Shown: positions 1-7,941, numbered from the stretch's first letter. The stretch is DNA of 64,000 nucleotides from Bacteriovorax sp037444575 (GCA_037444575.1 JBBIME010000003.1:186001-250000), one strand, 5' to 3'. The notes: generated by a model from the letters alone, not told the origin. Numbers and translations: made by a program.

Positions 1-19
1 TCCCTCTTATCGTGAACAG
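1..19 (+). promoter_or_regulatory. right half of a GTGTTT-N20-AAACAC-type inverted repeat (variant arm GAACAG)
   Basis: The right arm GAACAG is at 14-19; the left arm would fall before base 1. The arm and its downstream flank match the copy at 12369-12400: the 16 bases GTGAACAGTTTTATAG are identical (12-27 and 12393-12408). It ends about 80 bp before the gene at 101, the usual position of this element in the cluster. Only half can be seen, so the call rests on that similarity. Confidence 0.45.
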
Positions 20-100
20 TTTTATAGAGCTACACCTTAAGTTTTGAGAGATATTAGTCGATACTATACGAGTGTACTATTTTAGATCAGGAGTATTGTA

Positions 101-448
101 ATGAATTTTTTCAAATACCTCATTTTATGCAGTTTGCTCAGCTTTACGACCTATGGAATGGATATGACCAAAGCAAAAAGGATTCCAGCTAACACATTGG
201 TACTTTCAGATAGCGATTTAAAGTCAATTTCAGAAAATTTAGTTAAAGATTTTTTTAAAACACGTGATGAAGCTCTTGTTAGAGAAAATGGAGATGAAGC
301 TTATCGACCTACTTATAAAACAGGTGCTGTTGAAGCAAAAAAAAGAGTAGTAGTGACAAGATCTGCTGCGACTCAAATTTGTGATCTTAGTGTTAGTTTT
401 GCTGATGATTGGAATGTGACGATTAAGACGCTTAGATGTAGTGAGTAG
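101..448 (+). CDS. small secreted two-cysteine protein, unknown function
   Basis: 115 residues. A short hydrophobic signal peptide (about residues 1-19, ending near TYG) is followed by a soluble domain. The only two cysteines of the mature part lie near the C-terminus (ICDLS and LRCSE), so a disulfide hairpin is likely if it is exported. An AGGAG ribosome site lies a few bases before the ATG, which supports the start. A half copy of the cluster's inverted repeat lies about 80 bp upstream. I recognise no family. The format (short, exported, one cysteine pair) matches other genes up to 11.5 kb, so it is probably a member of the same co-regulated set. Function unknown. Confidence 0.7.
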   Translation: MNFFKYLILCSLLSFTTYGMDMTKAKRIPANTLVLSDSDLKSISENLVKDFFKTRDEALVRENGDEAYRPTYKTGAVEAKKRVVVTRSAATQICDLSVSFADDWNVTIKTLRCSE

Positions 449-481
449 TAGCGATAGAAATAAAATAGGTTTGCTAGGTAA

Positions 482-652
482 GCAATTATTTTCACAATTC
501 CTGGTGCCTATGCGAGCAAAGGGATTGATTATCTCAGATATTTAGCCCCAGATCCGGGAAGTATTAAGTGGAATCGACAGGTCACGGCCATATATAAAAA
601 TGGCACAAGTCTTGAAGATATTCACCAAACCTCACGGATGATCTCGAAATGA
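482..652 (+). pseudogene. remnant of a protein-coding gene (no start codon)
   Basis: A frame open from just after the TAA at 479-481 to the TGA at 650-652 encodes a protein-like stretch of about 56 residues, including GIDYLRYLAPDPGSIKWN and TAIYKNGTSLEDIHQT. It contains no ATG, GTG or TTG early enough to serve as a start, and no ribosome site. The amino-acid pattern looks like the C-terminal end of a real protein, so I read it as the tail of a gene whose front was deleted. The original family is not recognised. It lies between two secreted-protein genes. Confidence 0.45.
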
Positions 653-691
653 TGGATACCGTTAATCTATTTAAGAGAACAAATAATTGAA

Positions 692-1735
692 CTAATTTTT
701 AAATAAATCTTCAATTCTAAATTTTTTGAGAGTGTTGTCTTTATATCTTACGATTACTTCGCCTATATCATCGCGATAATAATATGCAGTCGCTCCACTA
801 CCGTAAACTAATGGCTTTAATACTACCGGGTGAAGTAATATTTTCTTTGCCTTTAAAATGTCTAAATCAACTTTGTCTTTCTTCGTTTCAAGTCCCAGTG
901 CAATTCTTCGCTCTAAATCTCTTATTTGATATCCCCACGCATAGGACTTGGCTTCATAGACAGGGAACGTCCAATCACCGTAACCCATTTGGTGTAATGC
1001 TTGAACTTCTGCCTCTGTGGCAATAGTTTCGTTTAGTGCCAAGTTAGAAATATTTTTTTTAGAATTATTTTTAGCGATAGCTACCATTTCTTTAGGTGTA
1101 AGACCAAAATGAAAATCGGTTTGAGCTTTTTTTATTTCTTCGAGAAAATTAGGATCTTTCCAATTTGAATTTTCCAGACCTAATTCATGAAATACAAAAT
1201 GATTGTACTCGTGAATAAAAGAGCTCCAAGTTGTTTTGGGCATAATCGCAAGTGTTTTTGAGGAATGTTCATAAAAGCCATTAGCAAAACTATGTGGCAT
1301 TTCTGCAATAAGTTCTGAAGGCCAAATTCTTAAATTACCACCTCTTTTTTCTAATTCTTCTAAGTAAAAAGGAAGCATGGGATGATTGAGTGCGATTTGA
1401 GAAAAAGTAATTTTTTTATCTTTTAATATTGATTGAGTAATTTTGAGACCGTTATTGATAGACATCTCTTGAATGTTTATTCCGATATCTTGAAGCTCTT
1501 GAATAGCAATGAGGGTTGCTTCTTTTCTTGCCTCTGATGATTTCCCCGTAATATTATTCTCTCTCATCCATGATCCTAAATTTTCATATCCAGATGATGG
1601 ATGACGCATAAATTGAGGAATTAATGTAGGAACTTGTATTCTGGGCGTAAGTAAGCGCTTAAATTTTTCAGAACAGCTGGTTTCTGCGGAGGCATTTAAA
1701 GAGAGTAATAAGACTAATAGAATAGAATAATTCAT
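692..1735 (-). CDS. secreted putative zinc metallopeptidase (HEYNH)
   Basis: 347 residues with a signal peptide (about 1-18, ending NASA). The motif HEYNH at residues 175-179 is a zinc-binding HExxH site. Further on, a segment containing NETIATEAEVQALHQ could supply the third (glutamate) ligand, as in gluzincin-type enzymes. It probably acts in the periplasm or outside the cell, on peptides or cell wall; the substrate is not visible. A GTGTTT-N20-AAACAC element lies 88 bp upstream of the start and a short GC-rich hairpin (1784-1803) lies in the leader. It is divergent from another secreted HExxH protein at 2049. No strong ribosome site is seen, so the start is less certain. Confidence 0.65.
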   Translation of the reverse strand: MNYSILLVLLLSLNASAETSCSEKFKRLLTPRIQVPTLIPQFMRHPSSGYENLGSWMRENNITGKSSEARKEATLIAIQELQDIGINIQEMSINNGLKITQSILKDKKITFSQIALNHPMLPFYLEELEKRGGNLRIWPSELIAEMPHSFANGFYEHSSKTLAIMPKTTWSSFIHEYNHFVFHELGLENSNWKDPNFLEEIKKAQTDFHFGLTPKEMVAIAKNNSKKNISNLALNETIATEAEVQALHQMGYGDWTFPVYEAKSYAWGYQIRDLERRIALGLETKKDKVDLDILKAKKILLHPVVLKPLVYGSGATAYYYRDDIGEVIVRYKDNTLKKFRIEDLFKN

Positions 1736-1783
1736 ATAATCGCGTATCGGAATTATTTAACATAAATTAAATACAAGAATCAG

Positions 1784-1803
1784 TCCGGCTGGCTTTGGCC
1801 GGA
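1784..1803 (-). other. short GC-rich hairpin in the leader of the 692-1735 gene
   Basis: TCCGGC (1784-1789) pairs with GCCGGA (1798-1803) across an 8-nt loop. No T-run follows on the minus strand, so it does not look like an intrinsic terminator. It lies between the inverted repeat at 1823-1854 and the start codon at 1735, so it would be in the 5' leader of the metallopeptidase mRNA. Confidence 0.3.
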
Positions 1804-1822
1804 TCTTATAAAAATCAAATCA

Positions 1823-1854
1823 GTGTTTACTATCCTTATTCTCTCACAAAACAC
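1823..1854 (-). promoter_or_regulatory. GTGTTT-N20-AAACAC inverted repeat (copy A)
   Basis: Perfect arms: GTGTTT at 1823-1828 and AAACAC at 1849-1854, separated by exactly 20 nt. It lies 88 bp before the start of the minus-strand metallopeptidase and about 195 bp before the plus-strand gene at 2049, in a 313-bp divergent intergenic region that holds no other gene. Read toward the 692-1735 gene, its spacer starts TGTGAGAG, as does the spacer of the copy at 7942-7973. It is a likely binding site of a dimeric regulator; the regulator is inferred (see 11510-12307). Confidence 0.6.
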
Positions 1855-2048
1855 ATACAACAAGCCTTGAATCTTTTAAGTAATGGTCCCTGATGACTTT
1901 TGATCACTTAGACTTTGCTATTCGATCCAAGGTAGGCAAAATTACTGAAAATCAATAAAGCTGAATCCTGTTATCAAAGACGAATAATCCCTTTACTTTC
2001 AGCAGACATGAACCATTAAGATTCGAGTCTTAATTCCGATGAGAACGT

Positions 2049-3257
2049 ATGAAACATCGTAAAGTACTTTGTATTTTCCTGTTAATAATATTCTGCTTTT
2101 TGTCGACTCATCTATTCGGGATGGATACATGTTCAAACTTATTCCAAAAGCTTGAAAAAAAAGAAGCATCCTTTAAAGCTTCATATGTTTTGATGACTAA
2201 AAATGAAGGAGAGCAATTTCGAGATAAAAATTATCCACAAAAATTAATCGAGCTTATCACGCGAACAAATAACATGATTAAAGGATCATTAAAGATTCCG
2301 CAAAATATTGAGTTGGTTATTTACCCCAAATTAGACACGACAGAAATTAAGTATCAGCCTTTTGTTAATAGAATTTACTTTGCGGAGCAGTTGTCTACCA
2401 GCGCAAATGGTAAGTATTTTTTTCATAATCCATCTTACAACAAAGCTTCACTTTATCATGAATATGGTCACCATATTTTTACCCATAATCTAAAATCGTC
2501 TGTACATGATTTTGACCGTATAGAGACGTCATATTTAAATGCTGAAAAAATTGATTCTGACTTAGAAAAAGTGCGAGAGGAATTAGGGCAGATTATAAAT
2601 GATATAGGCCAAATTCTTCCTGCCAAAATTACTGAATCGTCTGAATATTATTTAAAAAAAAGACAGTGGGAGCACGCAGTTAACTCCCGGGATGGGTATA
2701 ATCTTGAATCTCTTTATACCGTTGAAGATTTTCATAATCACATTTTAAAAGTAATACCGGAGGATCAAAAACCTCAGCTTAGTAAACTCATTGGGAGATT
2801 CAAAGAATTAAATAGCAATTACTCTGAAAATTACGTGAAACTTGTAGAAACACTGGAAGATGAAATTATGGCCAAGCAACAACGTTACTATAAAAATCTT
2901 TTACCATATAACGAACTTTTTGCCGACACCGTTTCAGTTCTTATGACTGAAAATCCAAATTCAATATCAAAAGTTTTTAACTTGCCTATAAAGTTACAAA
3001 ACCAAGGTGGATTAAAAGAGCATCTTTATACAACTGTAAAATTTAGACAATTCGATGAGGTCCGTAAGATTAACTTTAATAATGAAAAATACAATTTAAC
3101 TCAGCATGATTATTTATATCTCACTCGACAATTTCTGTGGGACGAGTACTTGTCGAAACCCACAATTTTGAAAAATAAAAAAAGGCGAAGTTTTAGCGGG
3201 ACTTTATCGAGCAATCTTGAAAGTCGCGGATACACCAATAGCACGGAGTTTAGATAA
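2049..3257 (+). CDS. secreted putative zinc metallopeptidase (HEYGH), frameshifted near its C-terminus
   Basis: 402 residues as read. A hydrophobic N-terminal segment (about 5-23) is a signal peptide. HEYGHH at residues 137-142 is a zinc-binding HExxH site, and NELFADT around residue 289 is a typical third-ligand segment of gluzincin-like peptidases. A charged, partly coiled-coil region lies between them. After residue ~376 the frame passes through a run of seven A (3177-3183) and the last ~26 residues look non-native. The neighbouring frame (3184-3324) continues in a natural way to a TAG. The gene has therefore lost its true tail through a one-base slip, or the run is slippery or misread. 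It is divergent from the metallopeptidase at 692-1735. Function as a protease is inferred from the motifs only. Confidence 0.6.
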   Translation: MKHRKVLCIFLLIIFCFLSTHLFGMDTCSNLFQKLEKKEASFKASYVLMTKNEGEQFRDKNYPQKLIELITRTNNMIKGSLKIPQNIELVIYPKLDTTEIKYQPFVNRIYFAEQLSTSANGKYFFHNPSYNKASLYHEYGHHIFTHNLKSSVHDFDRIETSYLNAEKIDSDLEKVREELGQIINDIGQILPAKITESSEYYLKKRQWEHAVNSRDGYNLESLYTVEDFHNHILKVIPEDQKPQLSKLIGRFKELNSNYSENYVKLVETLEDEIMAKQQRYYKNLLPYNELFADTVSVLMTENPNSISKVFNLPIKLQNQGGLKEHLYTTVKFRQFDEVRKINFNNEKYNLTQHDYLYLTRQFLWDEYLSKPTILKNKKRRSFSGTLSSNLESRGYTNSTEFR

Positions 3258-3324
3258 CAAGATGGTTGCAACTCTTAATGAGAAATTAATTAAAGAGATT
3301 AAGCAAGAATTAGCAAATCTCTAG
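3184..3324 (+). pseudogene. out-of-frame C-terminal tail of the 2049 metallopeptidase
   Basis: From 3184 the frame shifted by one base reads GEVLAGLYRAILKVADTP and continues through SLDNKMVATLNEKLIKEI to a TAG at 3322-3324. This is ordinary protein-like sequence, unlike the arginine/serine-rich end of the upstream frame. Removing one A from the run at 3177-3183 would join the two parts into one protein of about 420 residues. A small ORF could start at the ATG at 3262, but it has no ribosome site. Confidence 0.5.
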
Positions 3325-3342
3325 ATATAAAAAAGCCAACAG

Positions 3343-3374
3343 CTGTTTTGCCATCAAGGTTACTTGCTAAACAC
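3343..3374 (+). promoter_or_regulatory. GTGTTT-N20-AAACAC inverted repeat (copy B)
   Basis: Left arm CTGTTT (3343-3348, one mismatch), spacer of exactly 20 nt, right arm AAACAC (3369-3374). It lies about 100 bp upstream of the start codon at 3478. Confidence 0.55.
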
Positions 3375-3444
3375 TTATTTTGGCGATCAAGGCCCGTACT
3401 CCCCATCACAATTAAACATTTTTTAGATTTTGCCGAAAGGCCTT

Positions 3445-3466
3445 TGTCCGCATAATGTCCGCATAA
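3445..3466 (+). repeat. 11-bp tandem duplication TGTCCGCATAA
   Basis: TGTCCGCATAA occurs twice head-to-tail (3445-3455 and 3456-3466), immediately upstream of the ribosome site of the gene at 3478. It also explains why the reading frame stays open upstream of the true start. It may be a recent slippage event. Confidence 0.6.
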
Positions 3467-3477
3467 ATGGAGTTAGT

Positions 3478-3861
3478 ATGCCAAAAAATTTAACATTCTT
3501 AGTGATTATTTCAGTCATTACTTTATTGTCGCGAGAGATACATGCTAAAAACTTTTGTGATTTTAATGGAGAATCACAGGTCGTAGGTGCGACTCTTGGG
3601 CCTTATATATGTAGTGAAAAAGGTATCTGGTTGGATAAAAAAGACGCTTGTATGTATAATGGGAAACCCTATGCCAAAGGTGCAACGATTGCTGCATACG
3701 TGTGTAAACCGGGAAAGGTTCATGGTAGCTGGGTGGATGGAAATGCATACTCAGTTCAAGTCCCTGTTGGGGTAAATAACTCTCAATTAGAGAAAGATAA
3801 AAGCAAATTGGACATCGATAGTAAAACGGTTAGTCCTACTTCAACCGCAACTCAGAAATAA
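3478..3861 (+). CDS. small secreted protein with two internal NG-GAT-C repeats
   Basis: 127 residues from the ATG at 3478, chosen over an upstream in-frame ATG at 3430 because GGAG precedes it and a good signal peptide (about 1-23, ending IHA) follows directly. The mature part carries two copies of a roughly 30-residue unit: FCDFNGESQVVGATLGPYIC and then ACMYNGKPYAKGATIAAYVC. Each has a cysteine, then NG, then GAT, then Tyr-x-Cys, so each is probably closed by a disulfide. The C-terminus is a Ser/Thr-rich tail ending TSTATQK, resembling the ends of two other proteins in the cluster. Inverted repeat copy B lies upstream. Function unknown. Confidence 0.65.
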   Translation: MPKNLTFLVIISVITLLSREIHAKNFCDFNGESQVVGATLGPYICSEKGIWLDKKDACMYNGKPYAKGATIAAYVCKPGKVHGSWVDGNAYSVQVPVGVNNSQLEKDKSKLDIDSKTVSPTSTATQK

Positions 3862-3909
3862 CTGAGTTTTGATGAATCCAGCGATTCGCTGACCAAAGAA
3901 TAAAATAAC

Positions 3910-3945
3910 GGCCCAATGAAAAATTTGGGCCTTGTTGCTTTTTTG
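3910..3945 (+). terminator. intrinsic terminator after the 3478 gene
   Basis: GGCCCAA (3910-3916) pairs with TTGGGCC (3925-3931) and is followed by a T-rich stretch (TTGTTGCTTTTTT). Confidence 0.7.
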
Positions 3946-4041
3946 GGTATGAAAGCGAAGACTTTCGATAAATCCGTCAGTTATCTTCCATTAGATTTAA
4001 ATTCTGAAGAAAATTCAAATTTAATTTGTTATTCTCCTTGA

Positions 4042-4527
4042 ATGGAAAATCAAACATTAATCCGAGAACTGAACGTAAATGATTATTCTGACTTCAAGAG
4101 TTTATTTGAAGATCTGGATGAGTGTCACCATCTGGCATTGCCTCATTTGTTCACAAAAGCAGAGTCAACATTTAGGTCGAGAGAGCAATTTCTTTCATTC
4201 CTTAATATGGAGGATTCAAAGTTTTTTGCAGCAGAGACAGATGGGCATATTGTTGGAATACTTCAATTGGCAAAAAAAGAAATTAAAGGTTCTTCGACCA
4301 TTCAAATTCCTTGAACTATTTTGCTGATTGATAATTTAATCATCAAAAAAGAATTTAGGCGTATCGGGTTAGGAAAACTGTTGGTCGCACAAGCACTTGA
4401 ATGGGCAAAAGCAAATTCAATTTCAAATATAGAGCTTTCAGTCTGGGAGTTTAATGAATCTGCTATTCATTTTTATGAAGAGCTTGGATTTAAGACAATG
4501 ACTCGAAGAATGACTTTTAAGCTCTGA
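4042..4527 (+). pseudogene. GNAT-family N-acetyltransferase interrupted by an in-frame TGA
   Basis: Two open stretches in the same frame (4042-4311 and 4315-4527) are separated only by TGA at 4312-4314. Together they give a complete GNAT protein of about 160 residues. The N-terminal half has the usual sheet and helix pattern. The second half has the acetyl-CoA-binding motif RRIGLGKLLV (Q/RxxGxG/A type) and the C-terminal NESAIHFYEELGFK signature. The TGA falls just before the strand leading into the CoA motif, where CGA (Arg) would fit naturally, so a single C-to-T change explains it. Other genes here use TGA as stop, so recoding is unlikely. Probably a recent pseudogene or a base-call error; substrate unknown. 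Confidence 0.7.
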
Positions 4528-4571
4528 ACAAAAGAACAAAATCTGATTATTTAGACGAAGAATCCATAACT

Positions 4572-4596
4572 ACCGAGGAGAAATTCTCGGTTTTTG
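4572..4596 (+). terminator. intrinsic terminator after the GNAT pseudogene
   Basis: ACCGAG (4572-4577) pairs with CTCGGT (4586-4591), followed by a short T-run. Confidence 0.55.
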
Positions 4597-4646
4597 TTTT
4601 AAAGCCGAGATAGTCTGATAAAGAAGCTAATCAAAATCATTAGCAT

Positions 4647-5312
4647 TTAATCTGCCAGCAGAACGTCTGCGAAAACAAAACCGCCTCTTTCCACTTTTTC
4701 ACCGACGGTAATAGGGATTCGCTTACTAAAATTTGGACTCGAAAAAACAAAGGTATGAAACTCACCATTTTCGCCACATGGATCAATGTTAGCGGGCATA
4801 TCTTTTATTGTTTGAGCATTAAAAAAACGCCCCGCAAATGAAGAAGACAATTTAGTAGGATCAATACAAGTAAGAACAGCCTCTATTCCAGATGCAAACA
4901 TTTCTTGCGCGAGAACATTTGTTGACCTACCCCATAACGGAAAAACTGGTTCAATACCAGAATTAGCAAGAAGTCTTACTCGATAATTTCGAATGTCCTC
5001 CAAATATAAATCACCAAATCCCATGGCCGTCACGTCAGAAGCTATGGCCTTCTCAATTAGTTCCTGCATCTTGGTTTCATAGATTTCATTGGAGCAATTT
5101 GCTGGTATCCGTACAATTTCAAGTGGAAGACCAAGAGCATCTGCTTGTAGTTGTAAGAGAATTTCACGGGTAGAATGCATTGCTACTCGCTCATAGTCTG
5201 CGGTTACCGTCGTGAAAAGTCCTGCAACTTCATAGTTTGAATTCTTTTTGAGTTCGAGCAGTGCATATGCGCTATCTTTGCCAGTGCTCCATGACATCCA
5301 AAGTTTTTTCAT
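4647..5312 (-). CDS. DUF71/diphthine-ammonia ligase-like PP-loop ATPase
   Basis: 221 residues. The N-terminus carries the PP-loop ATP-pyrophosphatase motif WSTGKDS (residues 8-14). The C-terminal half has GENGEFHTFVF, the signature of the DUF71 (MJ0570/Dph6-like) family, and GFGDLYLEDIRNYR in between. In archaea and eukaryotes these enzymes amidate diphthine on elongation factor 2. Bacteria lack diphthamide, so the bacterial members probably amidate or adenylate another substrate that cannot be read from the sequence. The length is typical. It stands alone, convergent with the GNAT pseudogene. Confidence 0.8.
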   Translation of the reverse strand: MKKLWMSWSTGKDSAYALLELKKNSNYEVAGLFTTVTADYERVAMHSTREILLQLQADALGLPLEIVRIPANCSNEIYETKMQELIEKAIASDVTAMGFGDLYLEDIRNYRVRLLANSGIEPVFPLWGRSTNVLAQEMFASGIEAVLTCIDPTKLSSSFAGRFFNAQTIKDMPANIDPCGENGEFHTFVFSSPNFSKRIPITVGEKVERGGFVFADVLLAD

Positions 5313-5498
5313 AAAACTTAGACTATTCTAAATTAATGAACTTCGCAATAAGATCTAGGGATCGAATCAAGCGACGCTTAAGTAACTATATTTAAAAATT
5401 CACCCAGCTAATCGATCTGTACTGATAGTTTGAGGCAAGGCGATTTGATCTCGGGGGCGCATTCCAGTCAAAAAGACAATTCCAAATGTTTATTACAA

Positions 5499-5530
5499 AT
5501 GTTTAGTAAGCCAAACCTTAGACAAAACAC
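5499..5530 (+). promoter_or_regulatory. GTGTTT-N20-AAACAC inverted repeat (copy C)
   Basis: Left arm ATGTTT (5499-5504, one mismatch), 20-nt spacer, right arm AAACAC (5525-5530). It lies 88 bp upstream of the gene at 5619, within a 306-bp intergenic region (5313-5618) in which I see no other feature. Confidence 0.55.
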
Positions 5531-5618
5531 TTCCTATCAATGGAAATTTCAAAACTATTAAGTGCCAAAAAAATTAGACCGATAAATCCTGTAACGTTTA
5601 CCATAAGGGGTACTGTTT

Positions 5619-6548
5619 ATGAGTTTATCCAAAATTATAATTCTACTACTTTGTCTAACAACAAGGGCATGGGCCGATAGTAAATATTATAATGATTTTG
5701 ATAAACAAATTTCTGAGCAGTCCAAAAGATATGATTTTAAGATTACACATGTACCACCGATTGATTTCTCAGCTCATTACGATCACAAAAAAGCAGTTGA
5801 GTATGGCGACTTATTAGGAAATGACTGGCATCAAGTTATGAATGCGAGAATTGATAGTCATAATGAATACCAAAATATTGCAAATATTATTGCGTCATTA
5901 AGACAAAAAAATCTACTTACCGAATCTGAATATAAAAAACTTATTATTAAATTGGATAAAACGCAGTTAGATATTCAAACGAAACTAGTAAAAGAAAACG
6001 AAAAATTTATTGAATACAACTAGAGGATAAAAAAAGTATATTCCACAACAGAATTTGCTGATTATTTAAATAAGTTAAAGCTTGCTCCTAATTGTAAGCT
6101 TGAAGTTGCTACGACTGGAACGCCTAATACATTATTTTTAAAAGTTACAGAAGAGAGAGACGGAAAACAATATACTGAAGAGGCTAAGTTACGTTTCGAG
6201 AGTAATAGTTTTCCATTCACTTATTATGATTTTACCAATAATAGGATTGAAACACATTTTACTCGCTTGGATTTCAAAAACAATACTGATCAGGTGGATT
6301 TAAAAGTATATCATGATAGTGATGGAGGAGTTCAATTTTTCAGTTTTCAAAATATTGAAAAAAAAGATTACTTAATAAAAAGTTTAAAATTATTTGAAAG
6401 AGTCAGCAGTCCATTTATAAATTGTTCTGCTGGCGAGACGGCTGTGCCGGCTCCCAAATTACCTGTGAATGATGGTAATCGTGCTTCGAAAAAAGTGGAA
6501 CATGACATGACGACGGAACCTGCCAACACCAGAGCTACTTCGAAATAA
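5619..6548 (+). pseudogene. secreted protein split by an in-frame TAG
   Basis: A signal peptide (about 1-19, ending RAWA) starts a 134-residue stretch that ends at TAG (6021-6023). The same frame then stays open from 6024 to 6548 for another 174 residues of natural-looking sequence. The second part has no usable start: the first ATG/GTG/TTG codon in frame is a TTG at 6267 without a ribosome site. I therefore read the whole as one protein of about 309 residues with a single nonsense codon. The downstream half has a cysteine pair (PNCKLEV and FINCSAG) and a Ser/Thr-rich C-terminus ending TRATSK, like neighbouring exported proteins. The alternatives are readthrough, or a functional short N-terminal product. 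Inverted repeat copy C lies upstream. Function unknown. Confidence 0.6.
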
Positions 6549-6600
6549 CTAGAAATATTCACAAAGACATAATTTCAAGAGAAAGGATTTTTATCCAGTA

Positions 6601-6628
6601 AAAGGCTCCAGAAAATGGAGCCTTTTTT
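6601..6628. terminator. bidirectional intrinsic terminator
   Basis: AAAGGCTCCA (6601-6610), a GAAAA loop, then TGGAGCC and a T-run (6616-6628). The A-run on the left makes it work from both sides, between the 5619 gene and the small minus-strand gene at 6657. Confidence 0.8.
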
Positions 6629-6656
6629 ATTCATCCAAACTAGCTAACACCACTAA

Positions 6657-6791
6657 TTACTTAGCTTGGTTTGATCGATATGGATTTGGACCTGGACAAA
6701 CACCATGCCGATTACATGAACGAGCAGATGGAACGTTTGAAATTGAACAAAAAATCAGTAGAAGCAAGATAAAAATTGGTGATTTATTCAT
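6657..6791 (-). CDS. 44-residue secreted microprotein
   Basis: Read on the minus strand from the ATG at 6791 to the TAA at 6657-6659. The peptide begins MNKSPIFILLLLIFCSIS, a clear signal peptide probably cleaved after VPSA. It leaves a mature peptide of about 21 residues with two cysteines (SCNRHGVCPGPNPYR). AGGAG lies seven bases before the ATG. This is a strong start for so short a gene, and a bidirectional terminator follows 30 bp after the stop. It is divergent from the LysR gene at 6888. The family is not recognised; a secreted disulfide-bridged peptide is likely. Confidence 0.6.
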   Translation of the reverse strand: MNKSPIFILLLLIFCSISNVPSARSCNRHGVCPGPNPYRSNQAK

Positions 6792-6887
6792 AAGGACTCC
6801 TTTATTTGTGGTGATTATTTTTTATCAAAACAGAATTAGTTAATAAAATGATTTGATTTCATGAATATTGATGAATATTATAGAACA

Positions 6888-7763
6888 ATGAAACTGGATC
6901 AACTTCAATATTTTCTTGAAACGGCGAAAACTCAACACATCGGGAAGGCCGCTAGAATTCTTCATGTAAGCCCAAGTGCTATCAGCCACAGCATCTCCTC
7001 TCTCGAAGAAGAGCTTGGCCTACCACTATTTGATAAAGTCGGAAAATCAATTTGTCTAAATGCTCATGGACGAAGCTTTGCTCAAAAAATTACCCCAATT
7101 ATTGATTCGCTCTACCGGGTCAAAGATCAGATTCAGGCCGAAGAAGTTGAACTGGACGGAAGTTTAAGACTAGCTGCCACTCATGGATTGGCAGATTCGT
7201 TTGTGACACCTGCACTTGTGAAGTTGGCCAAGCTTAATCCGAAACTTGTCTTAGAATTTTACAGTCAACGTTCTGTGCAAGTTGTTGAAGGAGTCATAAA
7301 AGGAGATCTTGATTTTGGAGTCTGTTTTGCGCCAATTCCATCTCCTTTATTAACAACTCACATTCTTAGAAAGGAAAGACTGGTTATTGCTGTAAAACGA
7401 AATCATCCACTCTGCAAGATTCATGGTAAGAGCTTACTAAAAGCGCTCTCTGATTTTCCACAAGCATCCCCAAAAGCATTTCATGGGATTGAAATCTGTG
7501 AAAATCATCCGGCACTGCAAGCTTTAGGTATACAAATGAATCCATCATTGATGTACGATTCTTATGACGTTGGTGTTGCTGCCATTTCCAGTGGTAACTA
7601 CTGGAGCCTGATTCCAGAAATTTTTCTCAAGAACACATCTCTAGTAGAACTGAATATCCCAGGTCTTGATATTACAACTACAATCTGTGCGATCACTCCT
7701 AAAAGTCGCCCTTTGCCTCGAGCAGTTCATCAATGGCTGACTTCTTTAATAGATGTAAAATAA
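6888..7763 (+). CDS. LysR-family transcriptional regulator
   Basis: About 291 residues from the ATG at 6888, where MKLDQLQYFLETAK is the usual LysR opening; in-frame ATGs at 6861 and 6870 would add nine or six residues. The N-terminal winged helix-turn-helix includes HIGKAARILHVSPSAISHSI. The C-terminal substrate-binding half has two alpha/beta lobes from about residue 90. LysR proteins usually control a divergent gene, which here is the 44-residue secreted microprotein at 6657-6791. The effector is unknown. A terminator follows at 7890. Confidence 0.9.
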   Translation: MKLDQLQYFLETAKTQHIGKAARILHVSPSAISHSISSLEEELGLPLFDKVGKSICLNAHGRSFAQKITPIIDSLYRVKDQIQAEEVELDGSLRLAATHGLADSFVTPALVKLAKLNPKLVLEFYSQRSVQVVEGVIKGDLDFGVCFAPIPSPLLTTHILRKERLVIAVKRNHPLCKIHGKSLLKALSDFPQASPKAFHGIEICENHPALQALGIQMNPSLMYDSYDVGVAAISSGNYWSLIPEIFLKNTSLVELNIPGLDITTTICAITPKSRPLPRAVHQWLTSLIDVK

Positions 7764-7889
7764 TTTGACACTTTTTTGATGATCTATCAGTTCAGATTAG
7801 GCCAATGCAATCACAAACATGTAGTATCAGGATTTAAAATTAATTTTGTTCTTTTTAGAATATCTGATCATCGAAATAAAGGATTCATG

Positions 7890-7922
7890 AAAAGCAGGGC
7901 AGAGTCCCTGCTTTTTGCTTTT
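7890..7922 (+). terminator. intrinsic terminator after the LysR gene
   Basis: AAAAGCAGGG (7890-7899) pairs with CCCTGCTTTT (7906-7915) across a CAGAGT loop, followed by more T. It lies just before inverted repeat copy D. Confidence 0.75.
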
Positions 7923-7941
7923 TAAGGCAAAGAAGGTTTTA

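Noticed and set aside
4312..6023. TGA or TAG used as a sense codon
   Set aside because: Both are used as ordinary stops in intact genes of the window (for example TGA at the end of dapA, TAG after the TPM gene), so a changed code is unlikely; mutation or error is simpler.
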